64,000 nt of DNA. Source: Syntrophaceae bacterium. Its GTDB lineage: Bacteria > Desulfobacterota > Syntrophia > Syntrophales > PHBD01. Numbering within the stretch: the stretch's first letter is position 1; each line of letters starts with the position of its first letter. Positions 52,472 to 61,841 of the stretch are shown piece by piece. Below the pieces are notes generated by a model. It was given only the letters and a program-made list of their open reading frames with translations, had not been told where the DNA came from and made no database searches. Location of the stretch: contig JABLXX010000001.1 of NCBI GenBank assembly GCA_013177825.1, forward strand, positions 144,936 through 208,935, read 5' to 3'. A program made the translations under genes and the position numbers.

Positions 52472-53901
52472 GAGCAATCCTTGTTTCAATCGTTATTGGT
52501 TTCAACTACTTCGTCGGTTTTTACTTCGGGTTGGTCAATGCGGTTTATTCCGTTCTCCTGGCCATAGCCCTGGTTATGATTCTCAGGCATATCCGCCGCA
52601 TTCGCTATGCTCCTTTCCGGGACCTTGAAAATCGCTCTGAGATGCCCCCTGTGGCGATTTTGATCCCGGCCAGGAACGAACGCAATGTGATCATTCGAAC
52701 AATCGAGTCTGCGCGTTCCCTCATTTATCCCTGGACGGAGATTATCGTTATTAACGACGGTTCCACGGATGATACTCTAAAAACCATTATTTCGCACTAT
52801 TCGATGCGCAGGATCGATCCTTTGTACAGAGATATCATCAAGACCAGGCCGGTCAAGGGTTTTTATTACACCAGCGAAATTCCGAACCTGATCGTCGTGG
52901 ACAAGGAAAATGGCGGCAAGTCTGACGCCCTCAATTGCGGAATCAATATCTGCAAGAGTCCGTACATATGTACTCTTGATGCTGATTCCGTCTTTGAACC
53001 TGAATCGCTGATCCGTCTTGTAACACCTCTTGTTCAGAGTACAGTTCCGGTGATTGCCTCCGGTGGTGTTGTCCGCGTGCTCAATGGAGTCAAGCGTGAG
53101 AATGGGGTTGTAAAACAGATCGAGTTACCAAGAGGCAACTCGCTCGCAATTTTCCAGATTGTAGAATATTTAAGAAGTTTCCTCTTCGGCCGGGTCGGTC
53201 TGGATGCATTAAACTGCAATCTGATCCTGTCGGGTGCTTTTTCCCTCTTTCAAAAGGCTGCAGTTATCACTGTCGGCGGTTTTCAATTGGGAAATGTGAC
53301 GGAGGACATGGAGCTTGTTGTCCGCCTGCATAAGCATTATAGCCTCAAGGGGGATCCCTATGTCATTCGCTTTGTTTCCGATCCGATCTGCTGGACGGAA
53401 GTTCCTGAAACCTTGAAAATGCTGGGCAGACAGAGGCGCAGATGGCATCTTGGAATGATCCAGAGCATTTGGCAGCACAAGTCGACGATTTTTAATCCAA
53501 GATATGGCAGGCTTGGGATGTTTGCGATGCCTTACAACGTTTTTATTGAAATGGTGAGCCCTATCATCGAATTTCTTGGGTACATCATTGTCATCATCTC
53601 CTATATCCTGGGTATGATCAATTACGATTTCTTCATGCTCTTCTTGTTTCTGGCTATCGGGTACGGCATATTTCTGTCGACGACCGGTATCTTTCTTGAG
53701 GAGTTAACCTACCGCCGTTATCCCAAATGGAGTGACCTCTTCATCATGCTCGCTTACGGAGCATTGGAAAATTTTGGCTATCGGCAGATCAATTCCTTCT
53801 GGCGGTTTTCGGCATTTTTCCAATTTCTCTTTGGAAGAGGGCAATGGGAAACGGTGCGGCATCGGGGAGATAAAAAAAATACCGCTAAGACGTCTGCTTA
53901 A
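52468..53901 (+). CDS. Processive GT2 exopolysaccharide synthase (PgaC/IcaA-like)
   Basis: A 477-residue membrane glycosyltransferase. Two N-terminal helices (about 8-40) are followed by the catalytic domain: VAILIPARNERNVIIRTIES, IVINDGSTDDT (Asp97), CTLDADSVFEP (DAD 171-173), GNVTEDMELVV (TED 278-280, catalytic base) and GRQRRRWHLGM (R-x-R-R-W, 321-326). Membrane helices follow after about 350. This is the full set of motifs of processive beta-synthases such as PgaC, IcaA and hyaluronan synthase. It extends and exports a UDP-sugar-derived polymer across the inner membrane. Its ATG overlaps the HEAT gene. Confidence 0.92.
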   Translation: MRAILVSIVIGFNYFVGFYFGLVNAVYSVLLAIALVMILRHIRRIRYAPFRDLENRSEMPPVAILIPARNERNVIIRTIESARSLIYPWTEIIVINDGSTDDTLKTIISHYSMRRIDPLYRDIIKTRPVKGFYYTSEIPNLIVVDKENGGKSDALNCGINICKSPYICTLDADSVFEPESLIRLVTPLVQSTVPVIASGGVVRVLNGVKRENGVVKQIELPRGNSLAIFQIVEYLRSFLFGRVGLDALNCNLILSGAFSLFQKAAVITVGGFQLGNVTEDMELVVRLHKHYSLKGDPYVIRFVSDPICWTEVPETLKMLGRQRRRWHLGMIQSIWQHKSTIFNPRYGRLGMFAMPYNVFIEMVSPIIEFLGYIIVIISYILGMINYDFFMLFLFLAIGYGIFLSTTGIFLEELTYRRYPKWSDLFIMLAYGALENFGYRQINSFWRFSAFFQFLFGRGQWETVRHRGDKKNTAKTSA

Positions 53902-53971
53902 GTGCCGAAATGGAGCATTTTGCGGATCTGCTTTTATATAAAATATTAAAAAAATGTTTAAGGAGAAGCGA

Positions 53972-56149
53972 ATGAAGAAAGTTTCTTTGTTTCTGCTTGC
54001 GAGTCTTCTGTGCTGTCTGTCAACTGCCTTCGCTGCCGATGAAATCGCCGATTTCAACAAGCGCCTTGCCGCATCCAAGGACAATGTCGAAAAAGCAAAC
54101 GTACTTATGGATCTTGGTGATTATTATTCCAGAACAGATAAATATGACTTGGCTGCGGACGCATACTTGCGGGCATTGCCCGACATTCGCAACAGCTTGA
54201 CGGAAGATCGATGGCTGCAGACAGCTGTCAATATTTCTTTGGGAGGAAAGCTTGAAGGCTCAATCGCGGAGTTGCGTTTGCTTCTGAAACGATATCCGAA
54301 GAATCTAAAAGCCAAAACACAGCTTGCAAAGGTTTTGCATTGGTCTGGAAACCACGATGCTGCCTTGGCTGAAGCAGAATCGGTACTTGCCGTTCAAGCT
54401 GATAACCGCGACGCCCTTTTTATCAAAGCTGAATCTCTCCGATTCAAGGGAGACTCGGATGGGGCCATTGCAATTTATCAGGCGCTTCTAAAGGGCGGTG
54501 ATGATTTCGATACAAGGCTTGGTCTCGCATACTCATATTTTAATAAGGAAGATTATGCGAACGCAAAAAAACTGATATCCGGTCTGAAACCTACCTATAC
54601 ATATCAAGGAAATGATCTGAAAAGCTTACAGCTTGAGATTGAGAAGATAGAATCGGCTAAAAAAGCGGCCGTAGATGCCGTCGGTGACAAAGCCTATAAC
54701 CTGAAACTTGAGGGTGACGCTCTGGCCGATAGGGAGAAATTCAACGAAGCGGCCGTAAAATATGAGCAGGCTCTTTCAATATCAAAGGGATTTTCAACAG
54801 CTGATCGTTTGAGGATGGCCCAAGTCATTTCCTGGGCGGGAAAAAACAAACTAGCTCGACATCTGCTTGAGGAGATCGTTTCCAAAGAACCGGGTAATGT
54901 TGAGGCCCGTGTAAATTTAATTCGTGTCCTTACATGGAGCGGTGAACTTGATGCCGCCATACACCATGCCGATGTAATTCTTGCGGCGGACCCGGGAAAC
55001 CGTGACGCACGGCTTGGGAAAGCAAACGCTCTTCGCATTCGCGGCTTTTTTCGCAAGGCAGATGAATACTATTATTCCCTCTTGAAGCAGGGCGAAGATT
55101 TTGATGTAAGGGCCGGCCTTACAAACGGGTTTATTGCGTCTGGCAGGAAAACCGCCACAGACGAAAGTCTGGCGCTTATCAAAACGCAGTACCCTTATCA
55201 GGAAAATGATCTCGCTTCACTACGCAAGGATCGCAACTGGGCCTTCCGTCCTCAGCTCTATACAGGCATTCTGTTTTATTACGATAATGATGATAATCGT
55301 GTAACGACCGCATCAGCAGGTACGCAGTTCTGGCTCGGCAACTGGAGAACCAACATTGATTACTACCACATAAGGTCTCAGGGGGAAGCAACAGCATATA
55401 ACGAGGATACGGGACTTCCGTTTCCTCTGAATGTCGGCAATCGAAATGACATTATCCAGCTCTCGACCTATTCAAGGATGCCTTGGTATGGCGGACTCGG
55501 GGGGGGCGTTGGTCTTTCGGACGGCCGCTTCTTCACCTGGAATGCAAGAACAGACTTGGATCTATTTTATGGCAACATAGGTGTTTCCATCGCAAAGGAA
55601 GCTTTTACTTCCTCTGCGGAACTGGTCGAAAAGAACATTCGTGCTACAGCTTTCACCGCCACGATCACCCAGAGTCCAACGGATCGTATCACCCTTACAG
55701 GAAGCTATGCTTTTCGCGAGTATTCTGACAGCAACGGCTCCAATGACATATCGGCTAGCATTGCCTACCAGTTCCTGAGAGATCCTTCTATGTCAATCGG
55801 TTATCGTTTTCGCTATTTGGACTTCCGGCGTCAGAGTGAAGGTGGATATTTCGATCCCAACGAATATTATGCTCATTCGATGTTCATGAACATGTCCTTT
55901 TATGCTCGTCCGTTTTACGGTAATATTGGTCCCTATATAGGATACCAAGATTTCAATCGCAATTCTGAGGATCAGAGCGGAATGTTCGGTGGTGTCGCAG
56001 GACTTCTTGGATACTGGATCACTGATAAAATCGCATTAGAAGCCACATGTGAATGGGGAAATTCACTGGCGGGCTCCAGTGCGGGCACCTCCGCCGGTTC
56101 TGGTTGGTATTACTATGCGACGGGTCTTAGACTCATTTTCTCGTTCTGA
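53972..56149 (+). CDS. TPR and outer-membrane beta-barrel export protein (PgaA/YaiO-like)
   Basis: A 725-residue protein with a signal peptide (cleavage after AFA near residue 21), a periplasmic TPR region (about 25-390, with a repeated unit such as VLHWSGNHDAALAEAESVLA and LTWSGELDAAIHHADVIL) and a C-terminal beta barrel (about 410-725) ending in LRLIFSF with terminal Phe, the insertion signal of outer-membrane proteins. The order TPR then barrel is that of PgaA and of AlgK plus AlgE. It would guide the polymer through the periplasm and out. RBS AAGGAG precedes the ATG at 53972; it is the last gene of the locus. Confidence 0.88.
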   Translation: MKKVSLFLLASLLCCLSTAFAADEIADFNKRLAASKDNVEKANVLMDLGDYYSRTDKYDLAADAYLRALPDIRNSLTEDRWLQTAVNISLGGKLEGSIAELRLLLKRYPKNLKAKTQLAKVLHWSGNHDAALAEAESVLAVQADNRDALFIKAESLRFKGDSDGAIAIYQALLKGGDDFDTRLGLAYSYFNKEDYANAKKLISGLKPTYTYQGNDLKSLQLEIEKIESAKKAAVDAVGDKAYNLKLEGDALADREKFNEAAVKYEQALSISKGFSTADRLRMAQVISWAGKNKLARHLLEEIVSKEPGNVEARVNLIRVLTWSGELDAAIHHADVILAADPGNRDARLGKANALRIRGFFRKADEYYYSLLKQGEDFDVRAGLTNGFIASGRKTATDESLALIKTQYPYQENDLASLRKDRNWAFRPQLYTGILFYYDNDDNRVTTASAGTQFWLGNWRTNIDYYHIRSQGEATAYNEDTGLPFPLNVGNRNDIIQLSTYSRMPWYGGLGGGVGLSDGRFFTWNARTDLDLFYGNIGVSIAKEAFTSSAELVEKNIRATAFTATITQSPTDRITLTGSYAFREYSDSNGSNDISASIAYQFLRDPSMSIGYRFRYLDFRRQSEGGYFDPNEYYAHSMFMNMSFYARPFYGNIGPYIGYQDFNRNSEDQSGMFGGVAGLLGYWITDKIALEATCEWGNSLAGSSAGTSAGSGWYYYATGLRLIFSF

Positions 56150-56185
56150 TGATCAGTGCCAGATTTTCGCATATAATCCCGACCC

Positions 56186-56217
56186 CTCCGGCTACAATTC
56201 GAACCAGATAGCCGGAG
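56186..56217 (+). promoter_or_regulatory. Hairpin covering the ribosome site of the DUF362 gene
   Basis: CTCCGGCTA (56186-56194) and TAGCCGGAG (56209-56217) are perfect 9-bp inverted repeats around a 14-base loop. The GGAGG ribosome site for the following GTG start at 56231 overlaps the right arm. The structure could block translation unless melted. There is no T-run, so it is not a clear terminator for the exopolysaccharide operon. Confidence 0.5.
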
Positions 56218-56230
56218 GTAAAATGATCTT

Positions 56231-57223
56231 GTGCAAAAATTAGACGCGATTCATCTCCTTCAGACGCGATTAAACATCATCAATAAACCTTTTCGTCCCG
56301 GTGACCGTATCGGTATTAAACTACACTGGGGAGAGCGGGGCAACCGCAGTTTTCTTCCTCCCGATTTTGCCAAAGCCATAATCGACTGGATCTTTATGAA
56401 CGGAGGACATCCATTCGTCTTCGATACGACGGTACTGTATTCCGGAAGCCGCAGAAACGGAAAGGATGCGCTTGTAACGGCCTCTCTTCACGGCTTCTCA
56501 GAGGAATTTCTCGGTTGCCCGGTCGTGATCGCCGACGGTCTCGACGGACTTGACGTCGTCTCCATCCCCGCCGGTTACCGTCATTTCGAAACGGTTCAGG
56601 TTGCGAACGTATTCGAACGGGCCGACGGTTTTGTGATCTTCTCCCACTTCAAGGGGCATTTGGCGTCGGGATTTGGAGGCGCCGTCAAGAACCTCTCCAT
56701 GGGCTTCGCTTCCCGTGCTCAGAAACAGCGCATGCATGCCGATGTTTCTCCCACGCTGGAACCGTTGCGCTGCACGCGATGCGGCGTCTGCGTCTCGGTT
56801 TGCCCCGTTGGCGCTGCCTGCATGGAAGATGACGAATATCCGACCTACGATCTGGAAACCTGCATTGGATGCGCCCAATGCATTGGGGCCTGCCCTGAAG
56901 TAGCCCTCCGGATCCTCTGGGACACGGATGAGACGGTTTTCCAGGAAAAGCTCGTGGAAACCGCGGCAGCTGTCTGGCGTTTGATCCAGGGCAGGACGGT
57001 CCTGATTAACGCCCTTCTCAATATTACCGTCGACTGTGACTGCCTTCCTGGCAAGAACCCGTTGATCGCCCCCGATGCAGGATTCTTGACGGGAACCCAT
57101 CCTCTCGGAATCGATGAGGAATCTCTTCGGATGATTGGGCCGGAACCCTTCGACCGGGCCCATCCGGGAGTCCCTTGGCGGCGGCAGCTTTCCTATGCCC
57201 GAGAGATCGGATTTACCCAATGA
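56231..57223 (+). CDS. DUF362-type ferredoxin protein
   Basis: A 330-residue protein with a GTG start. The N-terminal 190 residues are DUF362-like (RIGIKLHWGERGNRSFLPPD, FSHFKGHLASGFGGAVKNLS). Two 4Fe-4S sites follow: CTRCGVCVSVCPVGA (about 178) and CIGCAQCIGACPEVA (about 215). The C-terminal part has CDCLPGKNPLIAPDAGFLTG, typical of the family. DUF362 proteins are redox-related and widespread in anaerobes, with no agreed function. The upstream hairpin overlaps its ribosome site. Confidence 0.85.
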   Translation: MQKLDAIHLLQTRLNIINKPFRPGDRIGIKLHWGERGNRSFLPPDFAKAIIDWIFMNGGHPFVFDTTVLYSGSRRNGKDALVTASLHGFSEEFLGCPVVIADGLDGLDVVSIPAGYRHFETVQVANVFERADGFVIFSHFKGHLASGFGGAVKNLSMGFASRAQKQRMHADVSPTLEPLRCTRCGVCVSVCPVGAACMEDDEYPTYDLETCIGCAQCIGACPEVALRILWDTDETVFQEKLVETAAAVWRLIQGRTVLINALLNITVDCDCLPGKNPLIAPDAGFLTGTHPLGIDEESLRMIGPEPFDRAHPGVPWRRQLSYAREIGFTQ

Positions 57224-57242
57224 AGGAGACGCAGGCCATATC

Positions 57243-57824
57243 ATGAGGCAGAAGGAACGTATCCATTCGAGAAACATCACTGTCGACTGTTACGAAACGC
57301 CGGATGGAAACCTCTTTGTGGAGGCATCCCTGACGGACGAGCGGTATGTCCCGTTTTTTCTCTACACAGCCAACCGGGTTCATGACCCGGGGGTCATTCA
57401 CGGCATGATTGCAAGAATGACCTTGAGCGTTCCGGACTTGACGATTCTTGATGCCGATGCGGACATGCACACTGTTCCTATCGAAGAATGCACCGAGGTC
57501 CGGGATTCCATCCGCCGGCTCGTAGGTATGCGGATACGGGCCGGTTTCACAAATGAAGTGAAACAAATGCTTGGCAAGAAGGCCGGCTGCCAGCACCTGA
57601 CAAACCTGATCATGACGATGAGTTCAGGAGCGGTCCAGGGTCTTTGGACCATCATGAGTCGCTTGCGGGAGGAGGAATCTCCTTTGAAACAACATCTGGA
57701 TCCCGAACTCCTTCTCGACAGCTGCTGGTTATGGAGGAGTGACGGCCCGCTGGCGGAACGGCTTCGCATGGCGCATGAACAGGAAGAAGAAAAGGCAAAA
57801 ACGGCTCCACGGACGGAACGATGA
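57243..57824 (+). CDS. DUF2889-like protein
   Basis: A 193-residue protein from the ATG at 57243, 19 bp after the DUF362 gene. It has the DUF2889 layout: RNITVDCYETPDGNLFVEAS at the start, VPDLTILDADADMHTVPIEE in the middle and CQHLTNLIMTMSSGAVQGLW near residue 117. It is cytoplasmic and has no known reaction. Its last bases overlap the VanZ-like gene (ATGA). Confidence 0.8.
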   Translation: MRQKERIHSRNITVDCYETPDGNLFVEASLTDERYVPFFLYTANRVHDPGVIHGMIARMTLSVPDLTILDADADMHTVPIEECTEVRDSIRRLVGMRIRAGFTNEVKQMLGKKAGCQHLTNLIMTMSSGAVQGLWTIMSRLREEESPLKQHLDPELLLDSCWLWRSDGPLAERLRMAHEQEEEKAKTAPRTER

Positions 57825-58255
57825 ACCGGACTGCATGCCGGGATCGAAATATCCATTATCGATTTCCCGTTCTTCTTTACATGGCCTTTCTTTTTGGCCT
57901 CTCATCCATGCCCGGACCGGCGCTTTACGCTTCGTCCGTACCAAATCTCGACAAGCTCTTTCATTTTTTGGCCTATGCAGGTCTCGGCATCGTTCTGATG
58001 CGGCTGTTTTGCTCCTCGCCAAGAGCGGGAATCGCCCACAGGGCGCTACTCTTGGCCGTCCTCACGGGTACCCTTTATGGCCTCAGTGACGAGTGGCATC
58101 AGTCTTTCATCCCCGGTCGGGACAGTTCTCTACTTGACGCCGTTTCCGACGGACTTGGCTGCAGCATGGCCGCGTTACTTTACGAACCGTTCAGGCGCCG
58201 GTCCATGTTCCGAAGCGGGGCCATCACCGGGCCAGACGGAAGGAACTCTACATGA
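57821..58255 (+). CDS. VanZ-like membrane protein
   Basis: A 144-residue protein with three to four membrane segments and VanZ signature regions: LYMAFLFGLSSMPGPAL, LDKLFHFLAYAGLGIVLMRL, LYGLSDEWHQSFIPGRDSS and DAVSDGLGCSMAALLY. VanZ-like proteins occur beside many envelope genes with no defined role. It overlaps both the upstream gene and cmk. Confidence 0.85.
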   Translation: MNRTACRDRNIHYRFPVLLYMAFLFGLSSMPGPALYASSVPNLDKLFHFLAYAGLGIVLMRLFCSSPRAGIAHRALLLAVLTGTLYGLSDEWHQSFIPGRDSSLLDAVSDGLGCSMAALLYEPFRRRSMFRSGAITGPDGRNST

Positions 58256-58950
58256 TGCCTCCTTTCCTTGTCACGATCGACGGTCCGGCAGGAGCCGGCA
58301 AGAGCACAGTGGCAAAGGCGCTGGCACAGCGTCTGTCCTTTCTCTACCTGGATACCGGAGCGCTGTATCGGGCCCTGGCACTGAAAGTTCGGAGGGAGGA
58401 AATCCCTGCCGCCGATGAGGCGTCTCTTGAGAATTTATGCGAAAGAACAAAAATTGATCTTCTCCATGATGATGACGGCATGAGGGTATTCCTCGATGAT
58501 GAGGATGTGACATCAGAGATTCGGGGAGAACCGATCAGCATTCTGGCGTCCACCATTTCAGCATATCCGCCGGTTCGAAAGGCGCTGCTCTCCGTACAAA
58601 GGAGAGTCGCTGAACGGGGATCGCTCGTTGCTGAAGGACGTGATATGGGAACCGTTGTCTTTCCCGAAGCGGACGTTAAATTTTTTCTGGATGCCTCCCC
58701 GGAAGAGAGAGCGCTCAGGAGATATCGGGAATTGGAGCATTCCCGTGAAAGGGTGGATCTGGATTCTGTGCAGCAGGACCTCCGGCTGAGAGACCGGCAG
58801 GACCGTCAACGTTCCGTTGCCCCCCTGAAAGTTGCCGAGGGATCCCACGTCATTGACTGCTCATCCCTCACGGCTGAAGAAGTCGTGGAGGAAATGCTTC
58901 GTGAAATCGGAAGAAGGCAGGAAAGTACTCTTGAACACAGGGAAGGCTGA
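58252..58950 (+). CDS. cmk: Cytidylate kinase
   Basis: A 232-residue (d)CMP kinase with the P-loop GPAGAGKST (residues 10-18), LYLDTGALYRALALKVR, the CMP-binding insert EDVTSEIRGEPIS and VAEGRDMGTVVFPEADVKFF. It converts CMP to CDP for nucleic-acid synthesis. The start overlaps the VanZ-like gene; a second ATG three bases on is an alternative. cmk directly before rpsA is a common proteobacterial order. Confidence 0.95.
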   Translation: MMPPFLVTIDGPAGAGKSTVAKALAQRLSFLYLDTGALYRALALKVRREEIPAADEASLENLCERTKIDLLHDDDGMRVFLDDEDVTSEIRGEPISILASTISAYPPVRKALLSVQRRVAERGSLVAEGRDMGTVVFPEADVKFFLDASPEERALRRYRELEHSRERVDLDSVQQDLRLRDRQDRQRSVAPLKVAEGSHVIDCSSLTAEEVVEEMLREIGRRQESTLEHREG

Positions 58951-59053
58951 ATCCGATTCCTCTCGGATACCAATAAAACGGGCTCATCAAGCGGCCCGGA
59001 ATGAAAAAGTCGGCATGCCCCGATACGGTCCCGGCTTGAAATTACTTGATCTT

Positions 59054-59079
59054 TAAGGATGCCTATGTTAGGCGCCTTA
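59054..59079 (+). promoter_or_regulatory. Stem-loop in the rpsA leader
   Basis: TAAGG with CCTTA and inner GCCT with AGGC around ATGTT form a stem-loop 40 bases before the rpsA start. S1 represses its own mRNA through leader hairpins in other proteobacteria, so this may be the equivalent site. Confidence 0.45.
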
Positions 59080-59119
59080 ATTCATACGGGTTGAAAAATT
59101 TCAGGGGGTATTCAGGTTT

Positions 59120-60880
59120 ATGGCCAACGGCAACGAGACGACGTTCAATCAGGAAACGGACAAGGAAAACCAGAGTCAATCCAGCGAAACCCAGACTGAC
59201 AAATCCGACGAGGGGTTCGGTTTCAAGGAACTGTATGAACAGAGCCTGCAGAACCTCCAGATGGGTGAAATCGTCCGAGGAAAGGTCGTTCAGATCGGAC
59301 CGGACGTGATCATGGTGGATGTCGGCTGGAAGACGGAAGGTTACATCCTGGCGCGGGAACTCAAGGACGCCGACGGAAACATTACTGTCGCCGTCGGAGA
59401 CGAAATCGAAATTCTGGTAGACAAGAGGGATTCGGACGGCAATCTGGTCTTATCGAGGGAAAAGGCGGCTAAAATCAAGGTATGGGAGAATGTTCGTTCC
59501 GCCTATGAACAAAGCCGACCGATTCGTGGAACAATTGTCGAGCGCCTCAAGGGAGGGCTATCTGTAGATATTGGGATCCCGGCATTTCTGCCTGGTTCGC
59601 AGGTGGACATCCGGCCTGTCCGGGATCTGGAGCGATATATCGGCCAGAGTTATCTTTTTGAGATCCTTAAATATGACCGGAAACGAAACAATGTGGTTCT
59701 TTCCCGGAGAACGATTCTCGAACGGGAACGGGAAGAACTGAAGAAAGAAACCCTGGCCAAGATCGAAGAAGGGATCATCGTCGAAGGGATCATCAAGAAC
59801 ATTACCGACTACGGGATTTTTGTCGATTTGGGCGGCATTGACGGCCTCCTCCATGTGACGGACATCTCCTGGGGCAGGATCTCCAGACCATCGGACGGCT
59901 TTTCGCGAGGAGACAAGATCACGGTCAAGGTCCTTTCCTTCGACCGGGAGAAGGAAAGAGTATCACTCGGCCTCAAACAGCTTGCCGACAATCCCTGGCA
60001 CACGATTCTGGAAAAATACCCCGTGAATTCCGTCATTGACGGCCGTGTCGTGAATGTGACCGATTACGGTGCGTTCATCGAACTGGAACCCGGCGTGGAA
60101 GGCCTCATCCATATCTCGGAAATGTTCTGGACCCGGGAAATCCGTCATCCCTCCAAGGTACTCCAGGTAGGACAGAAGGTCCAGGTGATGATCCTGGACA
60201 TCAACCAGGAATCAAAACGCATATCTCTCGGACTCAAGCAGACCACCCAGAACCCCTGGGAGAATCTCCGCCAAAAGTATCCCGAGGGAACCGTTATAAG
60301 AGGCACGATCCGGAACATCACCAACTTCGGTATCTTCGTGGGCGTCGAGGAAGGTATAGACGGTCTGGTTCATGTCTCGGATATCTCCTGGAAGCAGCGA
60401 GTGAAACATCCCTCGGAGTTCTACAAAAAGGGACAGGAGATCGAGGCTGTGGTGCTCCATGTCGATGTGGAAAATGAAAAGTTTTCCCTCGGCATCAAAC
60501 AGATCGAACGAAACCCCTGGGAAGAGTTGGCTCAACGCTTTGCCACAGGCACCACCGTTTCGGGAAAAGTAACCAACCTGACGGATTTTGGCATCTTCGT
60601 CGAAATCGAGGAGGGTATCGAAGGGCTCGTCCACATCTCCGAACTGAGCCAGAGGCGTGTCAAATCACCATCGGAGCTGTTTGCCGTGGGGGATGTGATT
60701 TCCGCTGTCGTCAAGAGCGTGGATTCAAAAAACCGCAAGATCCGATTGAGCGTGAAGGATTACGAGGCCTCCGTGGACGGAAGCCATTCCACCACCCAGT
60801 ACCTCAACAACCGGGAGAACATCGGATCCAATCTGGGGAAGGCGCTGGCAAACGCCAAACTTCACGATCCGGAGCGGTGA
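59120..60880 (+). CDS. rpsA: 30S ribosomal protein S1
   Basis: A 586-residue protein with six S1/OB repeats (typical signals: GEIVRGKVVQIGPDVIMVDV, then three copies close to IVEGIIKNITDYGIFVDLGG, DYGAFIELEPGVEGLIHISE and NFGIFVGVEEGIDGLVHVSD, plus DFGIFVEIEEGIEGLVHISE). It has an acidic Gln/Ser/Thr-rich N-terminal extension of about 35 residues, making it slightly longer than E. coli S1 (557). It helps mRNA bind the ribosome. Downstream of cmk with a 169-bp leader. Confidence 0.97.
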   Translation: MANGNETTFNQETDKENQSQSSETQTDKSDEGFGFKELYEQSLQNLQMGEIVRGKVVQIGPDVIMVDVGWKTEGYILARELKDADGNITVAVGDEIEILVDKRDSDGNLVLSREKAAKIKVWENVRSAYEQSRPIRGTIVERLKGGLSVDIGIPAFLPGSQVDIRPVRDLERYIGQSYLFEILKYDRKRNNVVLSRRTILEREREELKKETLAKIEEGIIVEGIIKNITDYGIFVDLGGIDGLLHVTDISWGRISRPSDGFSRGDKITVKVLSFDREKERVSLGLKQLADNPWHTILEKYPVNSVIDGRVVNVTDYGAFIELEPGVEGLIHISEMFWTREIRHPSKVLQVGQKVQVMILDINQESKRISLGLKQTTQNPWENLRQKYPEGTVIRGTIRNITNFGIFVGVEEGIDGLVHVSDISWKQRVKHPSEFYKKGQEIEAVVLHVDVENEKFSLGIKQIERNPWEELAQRFATGTTVSGKVTNLTDFGIFVEIEEGIEGLVHISELSQRRVKSPSELFAVGDVISAVVKSVDSKNRKIRLSVKDYEASVDGSHSTTQYLNNRENIGSNLGKALANAKLHDPER

Positions 60881-60905
60881 AGTCCCGTAAGGCGCTTCCA
60901 GAGCC

Positions 60906-61811
60906 ATGATCCGAAGGCATCCCATTCTTTTCGGGCTTTTGCTGCTGTTTATTGCAGGAACGGTATTTTTCGCCGTCGTTTATGCGCTCGGCAACCTTTC
61001 CGGCGGGAAACGGTCTCTCACCTTGGCGGATAAGGTCGGCGTCATAACGGTTGATGGCGTGATTACCGGCTCCAAGGACATCGTGGAGCAGCTGGAAACG
61101 TTCGGAAAAGATCCTTCCATAAAGGCTGTGGTTCTCAGGATTGACTCGCCCGGTGGAGGTGTTGCTCCATCACAGGAGATCTTCGGAGCCATCCTCGAAC
61201 TGAGAAAAAAGAAGAAAGTCGTTGCATCCCTCGGCTCCATCGCCGCATCGGGAGGCTATCTGATCGCCTGCGCGTCCGACCGCATCATCTCCAATCCCGG
61301 AACCATTACGGGCAGTATCTCCGCAATCATGCACTTCGCCGACGTGGAGGAATTGATGAGGAAGGTCGGTGTTCGTGCAACCGTTATAAAGAGCGGGAAA
61401 TTCAAGGATATAGGCACGCCCGCCCGGAGCATGACGGATGAGGAACGGGAACTTCTCCAGGATCTCGTGGACGATATTTACGACCAGTTTCTCGACTCGG
61501 TTGCCACAAATCGCAAGCTTTCCAAGGATTCTCTCAGGGCCTTTGCCGATGGGAGAGTATTTACCGGCCGCAGGGCCATGAAGCTCGGACTGGTTGATGA
61601 GCTCGGAGACATGACCGCAGCTGTCCGCGTTGCGGGAGGACTGGCCGGAATCAAAGGGGAGCCCGAAGTTGTCTGGCCGCCGAAGAAGCGTTCTTCCCTG
61701 TTTGACTTCCTGCTTCAGGACGCACGATCGTACCTGCTCGGAGCCCTTCGGGAACAGCCCGCCGGTCCTGTCGGCGCACACTACCTGTACCTGAATGGAT
61801 CCGCCTTTTGA
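60906..61811 (+). CDS. sppA: Signal peptide peptidase SppA (short, 36K type)
   Basis: A 301-residue membrane serine protease. N-terminal membrane anchor (about 7-28), VVLRIDSPGGGVAPSQEIF, the nucleophile Ser in SLGSIAASGGYLIACASD and the catalytic Lys in IKSGKFKDIGTPARSMTDEE. This is the short, single-domain SppA form. It degrades cleaved signal peptides in the membrane. Twenty-five bp after rpsA, likely co-transcribed. Confidence 0.95.
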   Translation: MIRRHPILFGLLLLFIAGTVFFAVVYALGNLSGGKRSLTLADKVGVITVDGVITGSKDIVEQLETFGKDPSIKAVVLRIDSPGGGVAPSQEIFGAILELRKKKKVVASLGSIAASGGYLIACASDRIISNPGTITGSISAIMHFADVEELMRKVGVRATVIKSGKFKDIGTPARSMTDEERELLQDLVDDIYDQFLDSVATNRKLSKDSLRAFADGRVFTGRRAMKLGLVDELGDMTAAVRVAGGLAGIKGEPEVVWPPKKRSSLFDFLLQDARSYLLGALREQPAGPVGAHYLYLNGSAF

Positions 61812-61841
61812 GGATCGATTATTTAAAAAAGGACTCCCGGT

